Below are positions 1 to 11,504 of a stretch of DNA of 64,000 nt, one piece after another. Under the pieces are notes generated by a model. It had not been told where the DNA came from. It ran no database searches and saw only the letters and a program-made list of their open reading frames with translations. A program made the translations under genes and the position numbers. The stretch spans positions 349,445,484 through 349,509,483 of the forward strand of contig NC_061508.1 in assembly GCF_022539505.1 (NCBI RefSeq). The letters are read 5' to 3'. The stretch comes from Lolium rigidum (Eukaryota > Streptophyta > Magnoliopsida > Poales > Poaceae). Numbering within the stretch: position 1 is the stretch's first letter; the number at the start of each line of letters is the position of its first letter.

Positions 1-1747
1 CATCACGCCGGGCCGGTCTTCACCGTGCCACTGTCGCCTCCACCGGCCAGGACGAGGCGGGCCGCGCCGCCCGCCGTCGATGTTGATCCGGGAGGGACCA
101 TCGCCACGAGCACGCCCGAGGGAGCGCGCGTCTCCACGCCGATGCCGAGCTGCGCCGCCACGCCCGATGCCCGGCGCGGCGCCCTCGCGGCGGCGGACGG
201 CCCGCGCCGCCACCGCGCGCAAGGGAGAGGGAGGCCCCGCCGCCGCCGGCGCCGCGTGGGCTTTCTCGGCGACGCCCTCCGGTGGCGGCGAGGAAGGGAG
301 GTGGGAGGAGGGGGCTCGAGGGGCGCCACTAGGGGAGCTCTCGGAGCTAGGGTTTTTACCAAAGGCTCTTATTCTATTCCAATGAGGTCTTACCCCGGAG
401 CAGAAGTTGCCTCCACGCGGGGAAGCCTCGTCTCCACGCTCTCCGCCGGGCCACACATCACCTCGCCGCGGCACCAACTACCGAAGTTACGCGTTGCCGC
501 TGCCGCGAGAGACGGCACACCACTGCGCGAGAAGTCATGGATCGCCTAGGCCCCGCAACTTTCGAGCTTGGTGTTGATCTACGTCGTATGTTTCATTCTT
601 GTTTTGGTCAGACTCAACTCACGAGCACACATGCATGAAATCTGGCAACGTATGCGTAAATCATTTCTAGGCAACATAGGCATGAAAAACAATATTAATA
701 AACCTACCGAAAAGTCAATGATTTTTAAGTTTGACCAACTATGTAAAATACTATGTCGATAACTATACCATTAAATAAATATATTATGATAATATATTAT
801 TATGGGTTTATTGATATTGATTTTGTATTGAAGATCTTTATAATTTTGTATATATATTTCGTCAAACTTAGAAAACAATGCCTATTTTAAATAAGTTAAT
901 ACGCCACCTATTTTAGGATGGAGGTCATAGCAACGTCTAATAACCAAATCGACCCCCTTCTGTACCCTACTTGTGTCCGTGCCCATCAAAGTCGAGATGC
1001 TAATCCACGAAAAACGATACGAGAAATGCGAAAGAACTCAACTACGGAACGAGGGCGACCCGTGAAAATACCTTGGTTTCTTACTCGTGCCATTGAACTC
1101 TTTCTTGGCAACTTGGATAACTTATAACGATGTTTATCCCGCGTATCGGGCGGAAGATCAGGTTACAAAATTATAAAGATTTCGTCCCAGTTCATATTTA
1201 GCCGCGTAAATGTTCCTCACGGCCATTTATGGAACATAAGGAGTAGATGACAATAAATAGTAATAAAAATAATCCACATCAAATAATGCACCTCAATAGG
1301 TATGTACCACGGGTATATATTATAAGCACGCAATAAACATGACATGAAATAATATATATTAATTATTTTCTCACTTTGTAGAATTACAACATATTTAATA
1401 AAAGTACATATAATGTGCATGAAATCATCCAAAGGTGGCAATGAATCTGGTCTTTTGGTAAGCAGTTGCCCAAGTTTATATATGAGTGTAGTGGTGGCTA
1501 CATGCTTTGGCGAGCCATGTCCCAACGCGCCCTTCTTACCTCAATCTTCTTGCATACCCACATCATGCCACCTCAAATCTTGGCACTGGCCGCCTCTATT
1601 TGTTTTCCCCGGAGGGCTATGAGAATTGCTCAGTCATTAGCAAGGGTTGATAACTTAAGAGGAAAATGCTTGAATGCACTTTCCACATATATGTTGCTCC
1701 ACGAACATCATATCACCATCTGTCGCACAAGTTTTGTTTCATTAGTA
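1..1747. other. Gene-free flank: GC-rich block then AT-rich DNA
   Basis: Positions 1-550 are very GC-rich and open in several frames on both strands, with Arg/Pro/Ala-rich translations and no recognisable domain. This is what high GC alone produces. Read on the minus strand the block begins near 358 with a motif resembling the AACCCTAG leaders of grass transcripts, so it may be a 5' end of a gene or of a non-LTR element cut by the window edge. From 560 to 1747 the DNA is AT-rich, with no open frame resembling a protein. Part of it (391-830) belongs to a block repeated near 2.5 kb. I see no gene here. Confidence 0.5.
391..830. repeat. Dispersed repeat, copy 1 (GC block plus AT block)
   Basis: Two stretches of this interval recur in the same order at 2470-2754. 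The first is a GC-rich part (about 391-545) built around GGAGCAGAAG and CTCTCCGC. The second is an AT-rich part (728-830) starting AGTTTGACCAACTAT and ending TATTG. In this copy the parts are separated by about 180 bp, and in the second copy they are nearly adjacent. The AT part, with its 'gtttgacca' and 'cgtcaaactta' motifs, resembles the inner sequence of Stowaway-like MITEs, but no clean terminal inverted repeat is visible. The family is not recognised. Confidence 0.55.
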
Positions 1748-1836
1748 CTACCTCCATCCATAAAAAGATGTATCTACACATTTTTTTAGTGTATAGATGT
1801 ATTCAAATTTAGATAAATCTTCGACGGTATAATGCT
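1748..1836 (+). mobile_element. Stowaway (Tc1/Mariner) MITE remnant
   Basis: The stretch begins with a degraded CTCCCTCC terminus after a TA dinucleotide. It continues with 'ccataaaaagatg', then a palindromic centre with 'tgtatctacac', and an inverted partner reading 'tagatgtattcaaattta'. This layout is that of the grass Stowaway MITEs that end in CTCCCTCCGTCCATAAAAAG. The right terminal repeat is missing, so the copy is truncated near 1836. The family assignment is from recall of the consensus and not from a database search. Confidence 0.55.
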
Positions 1837-2469
1837 TTGACCATTAAGCTTGTTATGTTTCGCGGTCAAAAGAAATTGTCCAAAAAAGGAACTCGATTGA
1901 TTCTAAAAAAGCAAAAGAGAGCCCGACGCTCCTCTCCCGGGTCCCAAGTGTTCTTGCACATGTTGTCCTATTCTAACGGGAGTAGAAACATCGGAGAAAT
2001 AGCATATCCTCAAAGGGACAACATACTGCAACGTCATTAGCGATCCCGTGGCTGAGGAGGGCGGTGGCCGCCCACATCGATCCTGCTGTTGAGGCTAGAG
2101 TTCCAATCTAGCCATCGGGGAGAAGCGGCGACATTAGACTAGACTGGGCTGCGGGGAGAAGAACTTGGGTTGTTATCTCACACTGGAGATGGGGAAGGGG
2201 CTAGCTCGAATGACAGGCAAGGGAGGTGGCGGCGGAGGTGGCAGCGGCGGATGGACCCGGATAGCGGTGGCGGTGGTGCAGCAACGAATGGTACTGGTTT
2301 TTTTTGTTATGATTCTTTGTGTATTTGTGGTTTGCTCCAGTTCTTTTCTTAGGAATAATTATAGCATAAATGTGTAGCATGAAAATTACGAGAGAGAACT
2401 ACACTTTCATGAGAATAATCCAAGATCCGCGAGGCCCACCGGCGAGAAATGGGGCCTCGAGCGGGCTCG
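1837..2469. other. No gene seen
   Basis: Mixed-composition DNA with a short GGTGGC-rich stretch near 2223-2282 and no extended open frame with protein character. No repeat family is recognised. Confidence 0.4.
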
Positions 2470-2754
2470 AACCTCCTCACCGGAGCAGAAGGTACCTCCG
2501 CCGCGGGAAGCCACGTCTCCTTGCTCTCCGCAGGGCCCCGCGGCACCTCGTTGGAGCACCACCGCCAAAGTCACGCGCCGCCACCGCGAGAAGACCACAC
2601 AGCGCTGCGCGAGGAAAAGTCACGCGTCGCCGCCGGGCCCCCACACATTAGTTTGACCAACTATATAAAATACTCTATTGATAGCTATAACATTAAATAA
2701 ATATATTGTGAGAACATATCTTATTACGGGTTTATCGATATTGATTGTTTATTG
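2470..2754. repeat. Dispersed repeat, copy 2, ending at the assembly gap
   Basis: This is the second copy of the block seen at 391-830. The GC-rich part spans about 2470-2645 and the AT-rich part 2650-2754. The two copies differ by scattered substitutions and by loss of most of the spacer, so the duplication is not recent. The copy runs straight into the run of N, so its right end is unknown. Confidence 0.55.
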
Positions 2755-2854
2755 NNNNNNNNNNNNNNNNNNNNNNNNNNNNNNNNNNNNNNNNNNNNNN
2801 NNNNNNNNNNNNNNNNNNNNNNNNNNNNNNNNNNNNNNNNNNNNNNNNNNNNNN
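2755..2854. other. Assembly gap of 100 N
   Basis: Exactly 100 unknown bases, the conventional size for a gap of unknown length. Order and distance across it are therefore not certain. Translations that run through it are meaningless. Confidence 0.99.
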
Positions 2855-2968
2855 TGGGGACATAATGCTTCCCAACCGCCACAATAGTCTCGCCTTGAGG
2901 TGCGGTTGCACAATAATGCACCAAACGCCACAAAGTATTCACCTCAAGATGAAAAGCACACCACTCAC

Positions 2969-4368
2969 CGATATGTTTCCAACGTATCTATAATTTCTGA
3001 TGTTCCATGCTTGTTTTATGACAATACCTACATGTTTTGTTCACACTTTATATCGTTTTGATGCGTTTTCCGGAACTAGCCTATTGACGAGATGCCGAAG
3101 GGCCGATTCTGTTTTTCTGCTGTTTTTGGTTTCAGAAATCCAACAAAGGAAATATTCTCGGAATCGGACGAAATCAACGCCCAGAACCTTATTTTTCCCG
3201 GAATCTTCCAGAGAGCCGGAGAGGGACCAGAGAGGAGCCCTGGGGGCCCCACATGTGGTGGCGGCGCGGCCCAGGGGGGGCGCGCCCCCCTAGTGTGTGG
3301 GACCCCCGTGGCTCCTCCGACTCCGCCTCTTCGCCAATTTAAGTCGTCCTGACCTAAATCTTCGACGCGGATTAACGAAACACCAGAAAACCTTCCAGAG
3401 CCGCCGCCATCGTGAAACTCCAATTCGGGGGACAGAAGTCTCTGTTCCGGCACCCTGCCGGGACGGGGAAGTGCCTCCGGAAGGCATCTCCACCACCATC
3501 TTCACCGCCATCGCTGTCTCCATGATGAGGAGGGAGTAATTCTCCCCTGAGGCTGAGGGCTCTACCGTAGCTATGTGGTTCATCTCTCTCTTTGTGATCT
3601 AGTTGAATATCATCTATGTGCTACTCTAGTGATGTTATTAAAGTAGTCTATTCCTCCTTCATGATGTAATGTGGACAGTGTGTGCATCATGTAGTACTTG
3701 GCGTAAGTTATGATCGTGATCTCTTGTAGATTGTGAAGTTAACTATTACTATGCACTCTAGAGTTACTTTATATGAACTCCGGAATTACTCTCTATGGTG
3801 TGACAGTGACAGTGTTTGCATCTTGTGTGATTCCTTTATGACGTTGTGGAGCTTGTTTACTCCGGCTTGAGGGTGCTCTCGTAGCCCTACACAATGAATG
3901 GTGTTTGTTATCCAACAATAGAGTCTTTGAAAGTAGTACAAAGGAAGAGAACTTATTTATTATGTGATCAATGTTGAGAGTGTCCACTAGTGAAAGTAGG
4001 ATCCCTAGGCCTTGTTTCCAAACATCGAATCTCCGTTTTTTATCGTTCTGTTGCATGTTTACTCGCTGCCATATTTTATTCAGATTGCTATTACCACTCA
4101 TATACATCCATACTACTTGTATTTCACTATCTCTTCACCGAACTAGTGCACCTATACATCTGACAAGTGTATTAGGTGTGTTGGGGACACAAGAGACTTC
4201 TTGTATCGTGATTGCGGGGTTGCTTGAGAGGGATATCTTTGACCTCTTCCTCCCTGAGTTCGATAAACCTTGGGTGATTCACTTAAGGGAAACTTGCTGC
4301 TGTTCTACAAACCTCTGCTCTTGGAGGCCCAACACTGTCTACAGGAATAGAAGCGTGCGTAGACATCA
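2969..4368 (+). mobile_element. Solo LTR of a Triticeae-type Gypsy retrotransposon
   Basis: A 1,400 bp LTR stands alone. It begins CGATATGTTTCCAACGTATC, a mutated form of the TGATACGTCTCC start common in Triticeae Gypsy LTRs, and ends GCGTAGACATCA. The same 5 bp, CTCAC, flank it at 2964-2968 and 4369-4373, which is the target duplication expected of a Gypsy insertion. Internal stretches (ttccagagccgccgcc, gggacggggaagtgcc, ggtgtgttggggac) match the LTR class I associate with the Sabrina/WHAM/Fatima families. That name is from memory. No PBS, gag or pol follows, so the element was reduced by LTR-LTR recombination. Confidence 0.85.
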
Positions 4369-4373
4369 CTCAC

Positions 4374-5604
4374 CGACTCTACAAAGGATCACCTTATTCT
4401 CCTCGTGCCATCATGCAATGTGAGGTGCCACAATCCACTATGTTGTGCCCTTGGAGGTGGCAAATTAAACTTTACAGTCACGCTTGCAATTATCTCCATA
4501 GCTTAATCAGAGGCTCCCAAAATTACCACGGAGCCTTACACCACAAAGATTGATCTCCACAACAACACCAACCTTACAGGGTTATACGAACCCAAGATTA
4601 ACAATCTCACAAACTTTCACCCCGAACAAATCACCTTGAAGAACTCCAACTGATGCACCAAATGGAATGTCAAGAATACAAAAAATGCTCAAGTTCTTTA
4701 GTCCCAAATCCCAACAACGAAACAATTGCTTTGGAGGAATATGAGAGGAATAACAAAAAGAGATCAACAAACTACTACAAGAACTAGATCCAAAGGATTG
4801 CCTTCACATAGAAGAGGGATTGATTGGCGGAAAACAAAATTTAGACTCCTCTCTCATTTCCCTCAAAGAGATGCAAGAATCATTGCATGAATTGAGAGAC
4901 ATCAAGCTAAATGAGGTCAAAAATGGGGGGAACTTGCATAAAACATAGAATCCATTCGGGGAGAAAAACCCCTTACATAGGTCCCCCAAAATCCAACTGT
5001 TATGCCAGAGCGCTGGCACCAGTCAGACTAGTTCAAGCTACGTATTTTGGTTGTTGAGCATTGGCTAGACCTTGTGTCGAACACAAGTTGGACTAGTCTG
5101 ATCCTCCAGCCGTCGGAACCAAAAGCCCATGGAAAGATACCTACTGATGCAACCCATGGAAAGATATCTAACCCCACATAGAAACACCAAACATATTATG
5201 AGTTAGTTCACAAAGCGGAATTCATGATTGCTTACCATACGACGAGATCACTTGATCCCACCTCATACAACATCTATGCTTTGTGTGTTGGTCAACTTGA
5301 ACCCACTCTTTGAATTTTTGTGTTGATCTCAAACTTGTACCATTTCTTATTTCTTCATTATGATCATGTCTTGAAGGTAAATATAAATTCTAACTCAATC
5401 TTTTTCAAAACATACTTGTTCTAGGATCAACTCTATGTTAACCAATCTTTGGACCACCCCTTGAATAACACCCTGGTCATCACTTGATCTTCAAGCAATG
5501 CCTATTGAAAACCCCTTGAAGTACAACTCAATGCAAACATTAGTTATTTCGTAGGGATTTTCATTAATTGGTAAAACCACACACGGGGGCTCCATGCACT
5601 TTCA
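4374..5604 (-). repeat. Minus-strand LTR fragment hosting the solo LTR
   Basis: The right edge, read on the minus strand, starts TGAAAGTGCATGGAGCCCCC at 5604. I recognise this as the start of another widespread Triticeae-type LTR. The sequence to the left, down to the solo LTR and probably on through 2855-2968, is non-coding and has no open frame of note. It is consistent with the body of an old LTR into which the solo LTR inserted. The left end is not resolvable, partly because of the assembly gap. Confidence 0.45.
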
Positions 5605-7254
5605 GATGTTGGATACTGGTGAATATCACCAAAAAAATATTATCTTTGCTTGCCATATTAGCTCCAACATATTTCATTAGAGAATTATCTTATTTTTTCT
5701 ACACCCAACAAATTAAACAAGATTATCCACAATCACCATTGAAAAGAAACAAGGTAAATCAAAATCCACATACGCGCACTCTTCTTCAAACTAGAGTCAA
5801 ACTTCTCATTTCTCATGCAAGTCAACCACTATCTTACATGCCACAACAAACAAAGCATGATGTCACTACGGTCTTACAATGACATTCATGATAGTATGAA
5901 AAACACCGAGTACAAAGCCATATCAAGACTAGAGTAATGAGTCCGAAGATTGATGATGTTACCACATTTGTTGTCAACTAGTACATTGTCTATCATGAAA
6001 GAAAATTCCAATTTTGGTGAGACACACACAAGACTGAAAAATCGAGATTTCCATCCTCAATAAGTAGAGGAGAATTGTCTCTAGTAAGTGCTAACCAACC
6101 AGGCATCATCTTGTTTTTTCAAGTACCAATAACATACTAGTTGCTGCAAAAATTTATGCATTTTTCAAAAAACACTAACAACAAAAATTGAGACAAAAAT
6201 ATCACCTAATACCGAACAAATAATTCAAAGGAAAAGAACGAGGGTTGATTCTATTTCAATAGAAATTTTTTATCCTAATTAAACATGACTAGGTTATAGC
6301 ATTTTTGTTAATATTTTCTGGTATACCCTGCATAAATCCTAGTTTAGTTGTCATGGAAACCTTAGCGTCACGTGTATGTTGTGGGAAGGTCCTCCAAGAA
6401 AAAGAAAGAGTGACAAAGCTCAATCCAAAACATGAAAGCGGAATCACAACTGTCTCACGAAAGAAGATATACACACGGGGGCGTGAATGATTATCCTATA
6501 TGTTGTCTAGTTGAGTTATAAAGGAGCCCTATGTGTATTATATTGTGTTTTACATACTGCAAATTTGTGTTTGCCTAGTTTATATGCTCGCACACGGTTT
6601 ATTCGTGAGAACAAAATAAGATATGATATGGGATGAGCAATAGACACTTAGTTTCATTCATTTGAATTGTAGCATAACTTGCATCTCCAAACTAACATCT
6701 ATGCTCTCGTCCAAATCACAAGAGCACAAATGTATGGGCCCAAACGATTTTTTTATGTGATATGTCTCATACTATAATGCCTTTTTATGGTGGGAGTTGA
6801 GTGTTAACTTGTCCATTATGAATCTATTTCCAAATGCATTTGACCGACGTGTCAGCGTATATCTGTGGCTGCATACAAAAAGGAAATTATATAGCATGAT
6901 ACAATTAGAAAGAATATCGATAAATATTGCTAACTGTTGTTAGCATTGTTACCATGTTACTTTGAGGAGAGAATTATCTTCTTTGACCGTGTCTAGCAAA
7001 TTAATAAGCATGACCAGACCCCATTGATTATCTTTGTATTATAGTGGTAGAGATGATTTCTTCCTTAAACTCTCATCAGAATTTACCGTGGATATAATTC
7101 TTTTTACCGTGCATCTCATATCCCCGCCTCCGCTCACTCTTTTCAAACCATACTTCTCATTTGTCATGCACGGCAACAAACTATCTTGTGTGACACAACA
7201 AAGAAAACCATGGATGTTACTTCGGTCTTACATCTGGCATTCATGATCGTTTTC
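5605..7254. other. AT-rich intergenic DNA with an imperfect duplication
   Basis: No gene is seen. About 120 bp at 5775-5897 and 7122-7248 are related in direct orientation. Both contain 'acttctcattt', a variant of 'acaacaaa', and 'cggtcttaca' followed by 'cattcatgat'. The intervening DNA is AT-rich and unassigned, so it may be the interior of an old, unrecognised element with long terminal repeats or subterminal repeats. Confidence 0.4.
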
Positions 7255-7259
7255 GCAAA

Positions 7260-7960
7260 TGTCGTCGTGGTGAACAGACAGATGCCATAGGATGGCTTAG
7301 ATTGGGGCCGAATGGACGCAAGAGGATTCGGGGGAGGGTTTGCGATTAGATGGGAAGAACTTCCGGATGCTTTCCTCAAGAACACAACCAGAGGCCGGTA
7401 TACAAGAAGAGAGACAAGAGGAAGAACTCTTTACTAGATCGCTAGCTTCATTGATCTCAACCAGGTTACAAGTTCTATCGTCTAATTTCTCCTGTGGACA
7501 CGCGCCTGTAAGAGGCAGTACCCCCTCTCCTTATATAGGGGAGAGGGTGGCTTACAGAACAAGAAACCCTAATGGTATCTTTGACTGGACAAACTACTTT
7601 ACAAAGCTACTTTAATCATAGGTGACGCCGGAGTCCTCTTTAATCAGAAATGCTGATGTCCTCCGGCTTCTTTCAGCGTCACCTCTCTCTTTGGCGCCAG
7701 GGCTCTGATTAAAGTCACTTTGCTTAGCTCATCCTTGTCTTCTTGCTCTGAAGAGAATCTTTGACCAGTCCTGCCGACAGGCCCTCCTTTCCGGTATCTT
7801 CTTTACCGGGTTCCGGCATACCCCTTTGGGGATACCGGCTTAGCTTCACTTAGCCCAAACTCCTACCAGGCTTCCGGTAAGAATATTAAACCGGTATCTT
7901 GATGGCTCAAACCATCCGGTTTGGCATGCCTTTGGCATACCGGGGGTTATCCCCCCAACA
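7260..7960 (-). repeat. Outer element, 3' LTR (left copy)
   Basis: The 701 bp repeat starts TGTCGTCGTGG on the plus strand and ends CCCCCCAACA, giving TG...CA termini in either reading. It matches 33792-34492 with roughly ten substitutions and three 1 bp indels by eye. The end near 7942-7956 can fold as a five-pair G/C hairpin around TTAT. The U3 part is rich in CCGG cores (eight between about 7790 and 7945). Most differences from the other LTR fall on CAG or CTG in this copy. Confidence 0.93.
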
Positions 7961-7977
7961 TTAGTCCCCGAAGCTGG
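7961..7977 (-). other. Outer element polypurine tract
   Basis: Immediately inside the left LTR the minus strand reads CCAGCTTCGGGGACTAA before the LTR start TGTTGGGGGG. A purine-rich tract at this place primes plus-strand DNA synthesis in Gypsy elements. Its position confirms that the element runs right to left. Confidence 0.65.
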
Positions 7978-8437
7978 TACAGTCTGGAGGATTCTATCCC
8001 ACAGACTATGCCAGGTTCCCAAGTTTTTTAGGATACCGGTTTAATCTCTCAGGCTTAAGCTTGGTTCCGGCACCTTTACTCTTGTTCATTTTCCTCTCTT
8101 CGCAAGGCACGTTCCGGCATCTCTTTTCTCCGGTATCATTTGCATTTATTCCTTCCTCGGCGAAGTCGAGAATATTTTGGGCCCCACGCCTGTCAGTGAC
8201 ATGCGCACTGTTAACTGTCGCGCCAGTGTCAGTTGTCACTTCGCTTCGACTCCCGCGCGCCCATTTAATGCACCACTGCGGATCCCACTAGCCGCTTTGG
8301 ATCCCGTGTGTGCCTCCGTGTGGCCTCCCTTTTTTCGCGTGTACCTCTTTGCCACGTGGTGACCCGTGGTGCGAACCGTCGCGGGCCGCGAGGCGAACCG
8401 CCGCGGCCCAGCGGTTTTTGGCCCACTTCCTCTCTCC

Positions 8438-8446
8438 TTTATAAGC
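8438..8446 (+). promoter_or_regulatory. TATA-like box for the outer aORF
   Basis: TTTATAAGC lies about 460 bp upstream of the aORF start codon at 8906, between the left LTR and the aORF. A leader with a plausible GT-AG intron (about 8749-8851) lies between them. This suggests an internal promoter on the strand opposite gag-pol. It is inferred from sequence only. Confidence 0.35.
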
Positions 8447-11073
8447 ACAACTGCCCCTTCTTCTTCCTCTTCTCCGCATTCCTCATCCTTCACGCACAGT
8501 GCTCCTCGCCTTTGCGCTTCCGCCGCTCTTCGTCCGCCGTCGCTTGCTCAAGCTCCGGCGCCCGGCGAACTCACGCCCTGCTTCCGCCGGACCTCGCTGT
8601 GCGGGAATCTTCAGCAGCACCTTCACCGCGCCCGCTGCATTCTCGCCTCTTCGCGAGCTTCTCCGCCTCGCCGTCGACGGTGCTCGTCGGCGACCGCAGG
8701 TCCGCTCCACCACCGGCGAATACCTTCCTCAGTGACTGCGCCGCTCCAGGTTGGTACCAATCTTACTTTGCTTGTCATCTGCTTGCTTTTCAGATCTTGG
8801 GTCTACGGTGTTCTTATTTCCTCTTTTTCTTTGGTTTTCTTCTTACTCGTAGATCTTCACGCGGGGTTCGAGTGTGGGATTTCTATTTTTTCGCCTTCCC
8901 ATCCAATGTCTGACGAGGAATCTTCCTCTGCATCTTCTTCTTCTTTTTCCGTTAAGCGCCGTAGACAATCTCCCGGCGAATCCACGGCTTCAGATCCGAT
9001 GGACACCGATTCCGGCAACCAGCAGGAATCCGGTAGCCGCCAAGAGTCCGGTGGCCATCTAGAATCCGGTAGCTTTAGCCAAGCTTCCGGTAGCCAAGAA
9101 GCGAGTAGCTGCGGCCAAGCCTCTAGTAGCTCTAGCCAATCTTCCGGCGCAGAGCCTTCCCCAATCACTCGCGGAGCCTGGATGGGCTCCAATGTCACTG
9201 AGTATGAGATCGATTGGTTATACCGGTCCCGAAGGATTCCGGAAGGAGTCACTTGCCGGATTCCTGGTGACGAAATCGAACCGGACCCCGAACCCGGTGA
9301 ACATGTTGTTTTTCTTGCTCACTTCGAGCGTGGCTTCGGCCTTCCTGCCTCCCCTTTTTTCCGGGAGTTTTTAGATTTCTATAAACTCCAACCTCACCAT
9401 CTTCCTGGCAATGCCATCTTCTACCTTTCTTGCTATGCCACCTTCATGGAGGCCTATATCGGCATTCGTCCCACTCGTGAGACGTTTGCCCGCTTCTTTT
9501 GTTTGCGGATTAATTCCGTCCAGGGCAAGGAAATCCCTAAGCCCAAGCCGCCCGTGGAGTGCGGATCTTGCATCGTTGGCTCCCGCCAAGGGAGCACTTT
9601 CCTTAAGTTTGCCGGCCTCGAGTCTTGCCGCGCCTGGCAAGGAACCTTTTTCTATGTGAAGAACAACGGCCGTGCCAATCTTATTGATCTTCCTCCGTTC
9701 CAAGCGGGGCCTCCCAGCAGAACCAATTGGTGCTACAACCCGAAGACGGACCATGCCGAAACCAACCGGGTGGTACGCTTCTTGGCCTCTTTGAAGAAGG
9801 AGACCAACATCTGCTCGGATGATATTATCCGCACCTTTATTTCACGCCGGGTGCTTCCTCTGAAGCGCCGTGCGCATAGGATGAGCGAGATGTATGGCCC
9901 TGGCGATCCTACCAAGATCACAGGCCGTCCCCTTAGCAAGAAGGACGTTGTTCGCAAGGCTAAGCAGATTTGCCAAACTGCTATGCCATTTGGTGGGAAT
10001 GGGGCCTCCTTCCCCTCAGCACTACTAACCCTCCGACCCAAGAAGTAAGGGATTATGCAATTGGGGTTGTTTTTTGCCGGTAACTTTCTGCTCTTGCTAA
10101 TCCTCTTTTTTCAGGCCAAGGACCGCTTCCCCCTCATTGAAGCAGAGCGGCGAGGAACTTGCCGGAAGCGCGCCCTTGACTCCTTCGACCCAGATCCCTA
10201 CATCTTTTGGAAGGATCTGAAGATGGGCAAGACTCCGGCTGCGCGTCTTGGCCGGTCTCCGCCAGAGCCAACCGGGTCCTCCGATGACCTGACCACGCTT
10301 GAGGTATTTTCTTTTCCGGTTTCTTTTACTTTTCCACTATTGCTTTCCTGCGAATTGCTTCTTAGCCATACTCAATTCATAGATCCACGAGCGGGTGCCG
10401 CCCCTGCGCGCCGAGGCCGGCTCTGAGTTTGTGGACAAACTCATGGCCCAGGGCCAAAAGAACAAGCAGCCAGCATCTAATGCCGGTTCCAGCCAGGCCC
10501 CTCCCTCCAAGCGCTTCGGGACCGAGCCCGTGGGGGAGAAGGAAGTGGGCGTGCGCCGCTACGGGCGCAAGCGGATGCCAACTGCTTCGGGTAAGTTTTT
10601 CATTTTACGGCTTGCCTCTTTTTTGCCAAGTTCTTTTTCCGGTTGCTTTTTTCCAACTATCTTTCTTTCTTTTCTCAGCCCTGCGCTCAAGCTTGGCCCA
10701 AGGCCATCGGGCTCGAAGGTTCCGCAAGGACTTCAACCCCTCCTCCTCGCTCAAGCCCGGCACCATGCCGGTGCCGGCAACACCTCTGCCTCCCTTTCGG
10801 GGGCACAACAAGTTCGGGCGTGCGGCCCCTTCATCATCAGATCACCGCACGGAGGAGGATCTTTCCTTCTTCCCAGAGAACCAGGATACCGGCGCCAGCA
10901 ACATCGGCACCGGAGAAGAAGAAGCTGCCGGGCGGGCGGAGCCTCCGGCTCCTCCCGTCCTTGAAAAAACGACAACTTCCGCGCCGGAAGGCTCCAACCT
11001 GGGTGACGCGCCTAGCGCTCCCCCTTCTCCACGAACCATCCTCATGCCACCGCCAGACGCTCCTCGCGCCAAG

Positions 11074-11459
11074 TGACATAGGCATCCCAAATGGGCCTGC
11101 CTAATATAGTACCCGGGGTTTATGGAAGGCCCACTACCCGAAGAATAAGAAGACTCGACAGCCCAAGATGTATTTAAGGAAAAGATAGAGTTGTAATAGG
11201 AAGTGTTATTTGTAAATGCGGCGGGATGAGTTAGAAACCGTCCCGGACTCTGTAATCCTTGTATAGCACGAATCCCTCGGCTCCTCCTATATAAAGGGGG
11301 GTCGAGGGACGAGAGGATCATCGAATCATTGTCCGCAAACCCTAGTTTTCATATTCGTCGAGTACTTTTCGACTGAAACCTTCGAGATCTACTTGCCCTC
11401 TACTTCTAACTAAACCCTAGCCTATAATCCATAGGCATTGACAAGTTAATCCCTTGTCA
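11074..11459 (+). repeat. Inner element, 5' LTR
   Basis: It starts TGACATAGGCATCCC and ends CCCTTGTCA. Against 23655-24042 I count about seven substitutions and two 1 bp indels. A TATATAAA box lies at 11288-11295, followed by a G-rich run and the putative transcript start. The LTR holds no ORF. Confidence 0.93.
11288..11295 (+). promoter_or_regulatory. TATA box of the inner 5' LTR
   Basis: TATATAAA preceded by CTCC and followed by GGGGGG, about 165 bp before the LTR end, fits the U3/R promoter of a plant Gypsy element. The 3' LTR has the same box at about 23870-23877. Confidence 0.6.
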
Positions 11460-11461
11460 AT

Positions 11462-11477
11462 TGGCGCCGTCCGTGGG
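11462..11477 (+). other. Inner element primer binding site
   Basis: TGGCGCCGTCCGTGGG begins two bases after the LTR end. The TGGCGCC core is the usual start of tRNA-primed binding sites in plant Gypsy elements. The primer tRNA is not assigned here. Confidence 0.75.
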
Positions 11478-11504
11478 AATTAGAGGCGTAAGGATCCGAT
11501 CTCG

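Noticed and set aside
25..549. Overlapping long ORFs on both strands in the first 550 bp
   Set aside because: Very high GC leaves several frames open at once. The translations are Arg/Pro/Ala-rich without any domain, so no gene is claimed.
2678..2993. ORFs crossing the run of N
   Set aside because: They consist largely of unknown residues and have no meaning.
8308..8913. Alternative 5' ORFs upstream of ATG 8906 in the outer aORF
   Set aside because: The longer in-frame start at 8366 runs through the TATA-like box and a leader with a plausible intron. The Ser-rich start at 8906 fits the family better.
8366..11076. Reading the 8.3-11 kb plus-strand ORFs as a host gene
   Set aside because: They lie between the LTRs of the outer element, carry a domain known from Gypsy elements, and continue as spliced exons beyond the inner insertion. 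They are the element's antisense ORF.
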